This document shows, in pieces, positions 5,965 to 7,845 of a DNA stretch of 7,845 bases; within the stretch, counting starts at the first letter, position 1, and each line of letters opens with the position of its first letter. A program made the position numbers and the translations under genes. The notes under the pieces were generated by a model. The model was given only the letters and a program-made list of their open reading frames with translations, did no database searches and was not told the DNA's origin. The stretch comes from Ectothiorhodospiraceae bacterium. GTDB taxonomy: Bacteria > Pseudomonadota > Gammaproteobacteria > Nitrococcales > AK92. The stretch covers positions 1 through 7,845 of the forward strand of contig JAJUFY010000091.1 in the NCBI GenBank assembly GCA_029263635.1, written 5' to 3'.

Positions 5965-6381
5965 ATGGGCGATATCGAGGAAAAAATAACGGCCAGCTTC
6001 AATGCGCAGGGCCTGATGGCGACGCTGGGCGCCGAGCTGGTCGCGGTTGCCGACGGCGAGGTGCGGATCGCCCTGCCGTTCTCCCGGCAGTTGTCGCAGC
6101 AGCACGGCTATATCCACGCCGGCGCGATCACCAGCATTGTCGACAGTGCCTGCGGCTATGCGGCCCTGACCAAGGCGCCGCCGGAGCGGGAAGTGGTGAC
6201 CGCCGAGTTCAAGGTCAACTTCATGCGGCCGGCGGTCGGCGACCGCTTCCTGGCGATCGGCAGGGTGCAGAATGCGGGCAGGCAGCTCGCCGTCTGCACC
6301 GGCGAGGTCCGCGCCTTCTCGGGCGCTGCCTACAAGGTCATTGCCCTGATGCAGGCGACCATGGTCTATGTGTCCGCCTGA
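5965..6381 (+). CDS. PaaI family hotdog-fold thioesterase
   Basis: The 138-residue protein is the normal length for a PaaI/YbgC-superfamily hotdog thioesterase, which hydrolyses acyl-CoA or aryl-CoA thioesters in the cytoplasm. The signature is QQHGYIHAGAITSIVDSACG (residues 45-64). H47-G48 and H51 precede the central helix and D60 lies within it, the place of the catalytic Asp in PaaI-type enzymes. A Gln stands where many members have Asn before the HG. The second half gives the expected beta strands (EVVTAEFKVNFMRPAVGDRF, then the strand TGEVRAFS). The substrate is not predictable; no phenylacetate pathway genes are nearby. The ATG at 5965 is the only in-frame start close to a Shine-Dalgarno (AGGGAGA at 5947-5953, a rather long 11-base spacer). 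It lies 78 bases after the aldo/keto reductase gene and may share its transcript. Confidence 0.9.
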   Translation: MGDIEEKITASFNAQGLMATLGAELVAVADGEVRIALPFSRQLSQQHGYIHAGAITSIVDSACGYAALTKAPPEREVVTAEFKVNFMRPAVGDRFLAIGRVQNAGRQLAVCTGEVRAFSGAAYKVIALMQATMVYVSA

Positions 6382-6388
6382 GTGCTTG

Positions 6389-6409
6389 CCCGGGCTCCGG
6401 CGAGCCGGG
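6389..6409. repeat. Hairpin between the thioesterase and YciI-like genes
   Basis: CCCGG (6389-6393) and CTC (6395-6397) pair with GAG (6402-6404) and CCGGG (6405-6409), leaving one bulged G and a 4-base loop. It begins 8 bases after the thioesterase stop. There is no T-run, so it is a possible weak terminator or processing hairpin only. Confidence 0.3.
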
Positions 6410-6464
6410 TGTCGGTAGCGCCGTGAGTGGCTGCCAGTTCCTTCCACGTCGATGAGAAAACGCC

Positions 6465-6773
6465 ATGCACTATCTGCTGTTCTATGACTATGCGCCCGAT
6501 TATCTCGAGCGCCGCGCCCAGTTCAGGGAAGAGCATCTGGCCCTCGCCTGGGAAGCCCAGGCCCGGGGAGAGCTGGTCCTGGCGGGCGCGCTGGCCGAAC
6601 CGGCCGACATGGGGGTGCTGCTGTTCGATTGCGACAGCCCTGAGGTGCCCGAGCGGTTTGCCGCTGCCGATCCGTATGTCAGGCACGGTCTGGTGACGGG
6701 CTATCGGGTCCGCCCATGGACGACGGTGGTGGGCGAGGCAGCGAAAACTCCGATACGGCCCGGCGTCGCCTAG
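6465..6773 (+). CDS. YciI-like (YCII domain) protein
   Basis: The 102-residue protein begins MHYLLFYDYAPDYLERRAQF, the beta1 strand and helix of the YCII fold, a small ferredoxin-like domain. The family's His is present in FREEHLALA (H24). The later conserved Asp is in FAAADPYVRHGLV (D69-P70), matching the 'DP(F/Y)...GL' pattern that with the His forms the putative active site. Relatives are described as small dehalogenase-like or muconolactone-isomerase-like enzymes, but most have no known function. The C-terminal 15 residues (after RVRPWTTVV) are extra and probably unstructured. The Shine-Dalgarno is weak (GATGAGA at 6451-6457). It lies 83 bases after the thioesterase and 94 bases before the YnfA-type gene, all in one direction. 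Confidence 0.87.
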   Translation: MHYLLFYDYAPDYLERRAQFREEHLALAWEAQARGELVLAGALAEPADMGVLLFDCDSPEVPERFAAADPYVRHGLVTGYRVRPWTTVVGEAAKTPIRPGVA

Positions 6774-6826
6774 GCCGGCAACTCCGGCAGCCGCCTTCGT
6801 TGCTGCGGCGGCCGAACTGCGGCAGC

Positions 6827-6847
6827 GGGCCGGTCCGCGGCCGGCCC
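6827..6847. repeat. GC-only hairpin ahead of the YnfA-type gene
   Basis: GGGCCGG (6827-6833) and CCGGCCC (6841-6847) form a perfect 7-bp all-GC stem with a 7-base loop, ending 20 bases before the ATG at 6868. A second inverted repeat, GCCGCC (6790-6795) with GGCGGC (6807-6812), lies just upstream. Neither is followed by T's. They could attenuate transcription or block ribosome entry; the start codon lacks a visible Shine-Dalgarno. Confidence 0.35.
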
Positions 6848-6867
6848 CGACTCGTACTGGTGCATTG

Positions 6868-7200
6868 ATGAGCAATTACGCCTGGTTCGGCCTTGCCGCG
6901 CTGCTTGAGATCGCAGGCTGCTTCGCGTTCTGGATGTGGCTGCGGCTGGGGAAGAGCATCGCCTGGCTGGCGCCGGGGCTTGCCTGCCTGATGCTGTTCG
7001 CCATCGTGCTGACGCGGGTGGAAGCGCAGTTCGCCGGGCGGGCATACGCCGCCTACGGCGGGATCTATATCGTCACGTCGCTGTTGTGGCTGGCCGTTGT
7101 GGAGCGCACGCGCCCGGAGCTCTCGGACCTGTGCGGAGCTGCGCTGTGCCTGGCCGGAGCGACGGTCATCCTGTTCGGCTGGCCGCTCAGGAGCCCCTGA
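6868..7200 (+). CDS. YnfA (UPF0060) family small membrane protein
   Basis: The 110-residue protein has the length and four-helix plan of the YnfA/UPF0060 family, which is structurally like small multidrug resistance exporters. The first helix holds LAALLEIAGCFAFWMWLRLG, with the family's membrane-embedded Glu (E14). The second helix is WLAPGLACLMLFAIVLTRV. The loop and third helix, RAYAAYGGIYIVTSLLWLAV, carry the family's most recognisable 'AYAAYGGIYI' string. A fourth helix ends at LFGWPLRSP. Function is not firmly established; efflux of toxic compounds is suggested by the fold. I start at ATG 6868 rather than the TTG just before it. No Shine-Dalgarno is visible, and a GC-rich hairpin lies immediately upstream. 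A convergent hairpin follows at 7237-7271. Confidence 0.92.
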   Translation: MSNYAWFGLAALLEIAGCFAFWMWLRLGKSIAWLAPGLACLMLFAIVLTRVEAQFAGRAYAAYGGIYIVTSLLWLAVVERTRPELSDLCGAALCLAGATVILFGWPLRSP

Positions 7201-7236
7201 CAGCCGGCGCGGGCGCGCAGGAACGGGCAAATGGCT

Positions 7237-7271
7237 CGGCGGGCTGTTGAACTATCCGCAGCAGCCCGCCG
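7237..7271. terminator. Terminator-like hairpin between convergent genes
   Basis: A 13-bp stem with a single G-U wobble (arms 7237-7249 and 7259-7271, starting CGGCGGGCTG and ending CAGCCCGCCG) encloses a 9-base loop, AACTATCCG. It sits in the 82-base gap between the rightward YnfA-type gene and the leftward open frame, the expected place for a bidirectional terminator. Neither flank has a real T-run, so termination may need Rho or be inefficient. Confidence 0.55.
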
Positions 7272-7282
7272 AAACGTTCTGA

Positions 7283-7845
7283 TCAGCCCAGGAAGGCGAA
7301 TTTCAGTACGAACAGCACCGCGATGGCGACCAGGGCGGCATTGAGCTGCTGGTACCGGCCGCTGACCAGCTTGATCGCCACATAGGTGATGAAGCCCAGG
7401 GCGATGCCGTTGGCGATGGAGAAGGTGAGCGGCATGGCCAGGGCAGTGACCAGCGCCGGGGCGGCGTCGGTGATGTCGCCCCAGTCGATCTGCGACAGGC
7501 CGCTGGTCATCAGGGTGGCGACGTAGAGCAGCGCCGGCGCGGTCGCGAACACCGGCACCATGGAGGCCCGCGGAGCGAAGAACAGCGCCAGCAGGAACAG
7601 CACGGCGACGACCACGGCGGTGAGGCCGACCATGGCCTTGTTGCTTGCCAGCCGTGGAATGCGCAGGCTGCGCCTCACCATCAGCAAAATCCCCAGCATC
7701 ATCAGGGCACTTACGGCTCCTATGGCTCCGATGAGTTGACGGGAGATAAGCATTTCAGGCACTTCGGTATCCATCAGGATGACGGACCCAATGACCAGGG
7801 CAACGACGCCGCCAATCCCGAGAATGCCGAAGCTGGGCACGAAGG
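7283..7845 (-). CDS. Chimeric open frame: NfeD-type membrane segment joined to C-terminus of an AzgA-type (NCS2) purine permease; runs off right edge
   Basis: The frame is open from the window edge to a TGA at 7285-7283. The GTG at 7840 has no Shine-Dalgarno and is preceded in frame by a Phe codon, so it is probably an internal Val. Numbering from that GTG, residues 1-60 (VPSFGILGIGGVVALVIGSV, then MDTEVP, ending in RRSLR) read like the membrane region of an NfeD/ClpP-class protein. Residues about 61-72 resemble the entry to its OB-fold. From about residue 72 (GLTAVVVAVLFLLALFFAP, FATAPALLYVATLMTSGL, ALAMPLTFSIANGIALGF) it is the last helices of an AzgA-type hypoxanthine/guanine/adenine permease. 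The missing permease core would make transport unlikely. G+C is about 69% over 7321-7620 and 56% over 7681-7845. This may be a gene fusion or deletion scar, or an assembly chimera. An annotation pipeline might call it only 'NCS2 permease'. Confidence 0.7.
   Translation of the reverse strand, partial: FVPSFGILGIGGVVALVIGSVILMDTEVPEMLISRQLIGAIGAVSALMMLGILLMVRRSLRIPRLASNKAMVGLTAVVVAVLFLLALFFAPRASMVPVFATAPALLYVATLMTSGLSQIDWGDITDAAPALVTALAMPLTFSIANGIALGFITYVAIKLVSGRYQQLNAALVAIAVLFVLKFAFLG
7619..7635 (-). other. Inferred junction between NfeD-like and AzgA-like halves
   Basis: On the minus strand the codons around here read A-M-V-G-L-T-A-V. 'MVG' after a basic linker fits an NfeD protein entering its OB-fold, and 'GLTAVVVAV' fits the AzgA helix start, so the shared G-L-T codons are the most likely crossover. 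The exact base cannot be fixed without the two parent genes. Confidence 0.5.

Noticed and set aside
6427..6696. An 89-codon frame overlapping the YciI-like gene
   Set aside because: It starts earlier but encodes a Ser/Trp/Arg-rich out-of-frame product; the YciI frame shows the family's His and Asp-Pro motifs.
1..7845. CRISPR array, integrase or transposase, tRNA, or toxin-antitoxin pair
   Set aside because: I looked for regularly spaced direct repeats, recombinase-like proteins, tRNA-like cloverleaf sequence and small paired genes, and found none.

Overview
The window is compact, GC-rich bacterial DNA (roughly 65-70% G+C in the parts counted) with closely spaced genes, Shine-Dalgarno starts and strong C/G preference at third codon positions. 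The gene types (GST, LysE, GNAT, BCCT, Tat-exported aldo/keto reductase, PaaI, YciI, YnfA, NCS2/AzgA permease) fit a gammaproteobacterium of the Pseudomonas kind. That assignment is inferred from protein resemblance, not from a marker gene. No rRNA, tRNA, CRISPR array, transposase or integrase was seen.

Layout. (1) Positions 1-135, minus strand: the first 45 codons of a glutathione S-transferase-like gene, running off the left edge. (2) 410-1574, plus strand: a LysE/RhtB-type exporter followed closely by a YhbS-like GNAT acetyltransferase. (3) 1575-1847: a 273-base leader with two perfect palindromes and a weak candidate promoter, then a Na+/betaine-type BCCT carrier (1848-3443) with an excellent ribosome binding site. 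(4) 3584-5886: a transporter of the Npt1/Npt2 (NTP/NDP exchange) family whose stop codon overlaps the start of a Tat-signal aldo/keto reductase (ATGA overlap), so the two are probably translationally coupled. (5) 5965-7200: three small genes in the same direction: a PaaI hotdog thioesterase, a YciI-like protein and a YnfA/UPF0060 membrane protein. (6) 7237-7271: a 13-bp-stem hairpin between convergent genes. (7) 7283-7845, minus strand: an open frame that runs off the right edge.

The last frame is the most unusual object here. Its upstream half reads as the membrane region of an NfeD-type protein, and its downstream half as the C-terminal quarter of an AzgA-type (NCS2) purine permease. They are joined in frame near 7619-7635, and G+C drops from about 69% on the permease side to about 56% on the NfeD side. 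This is either a genuine gene fusion/deletion scar or an assembly chimera; the sequence alone cannot decide which.

The second point of interest is the coupled pair at 3584-5886. A putative nucleotide exchanger in the inner membrane is translated together with an NAD(P)H-type oxidoreductase that carries a twin-arginine export signal.

Most other genes look like ordinary housekeeping or stress-accessory functions: osmolyte uptake, amino-acid or metabolite efflux, acyl-CoA hydrolysis and small-molecule modification.
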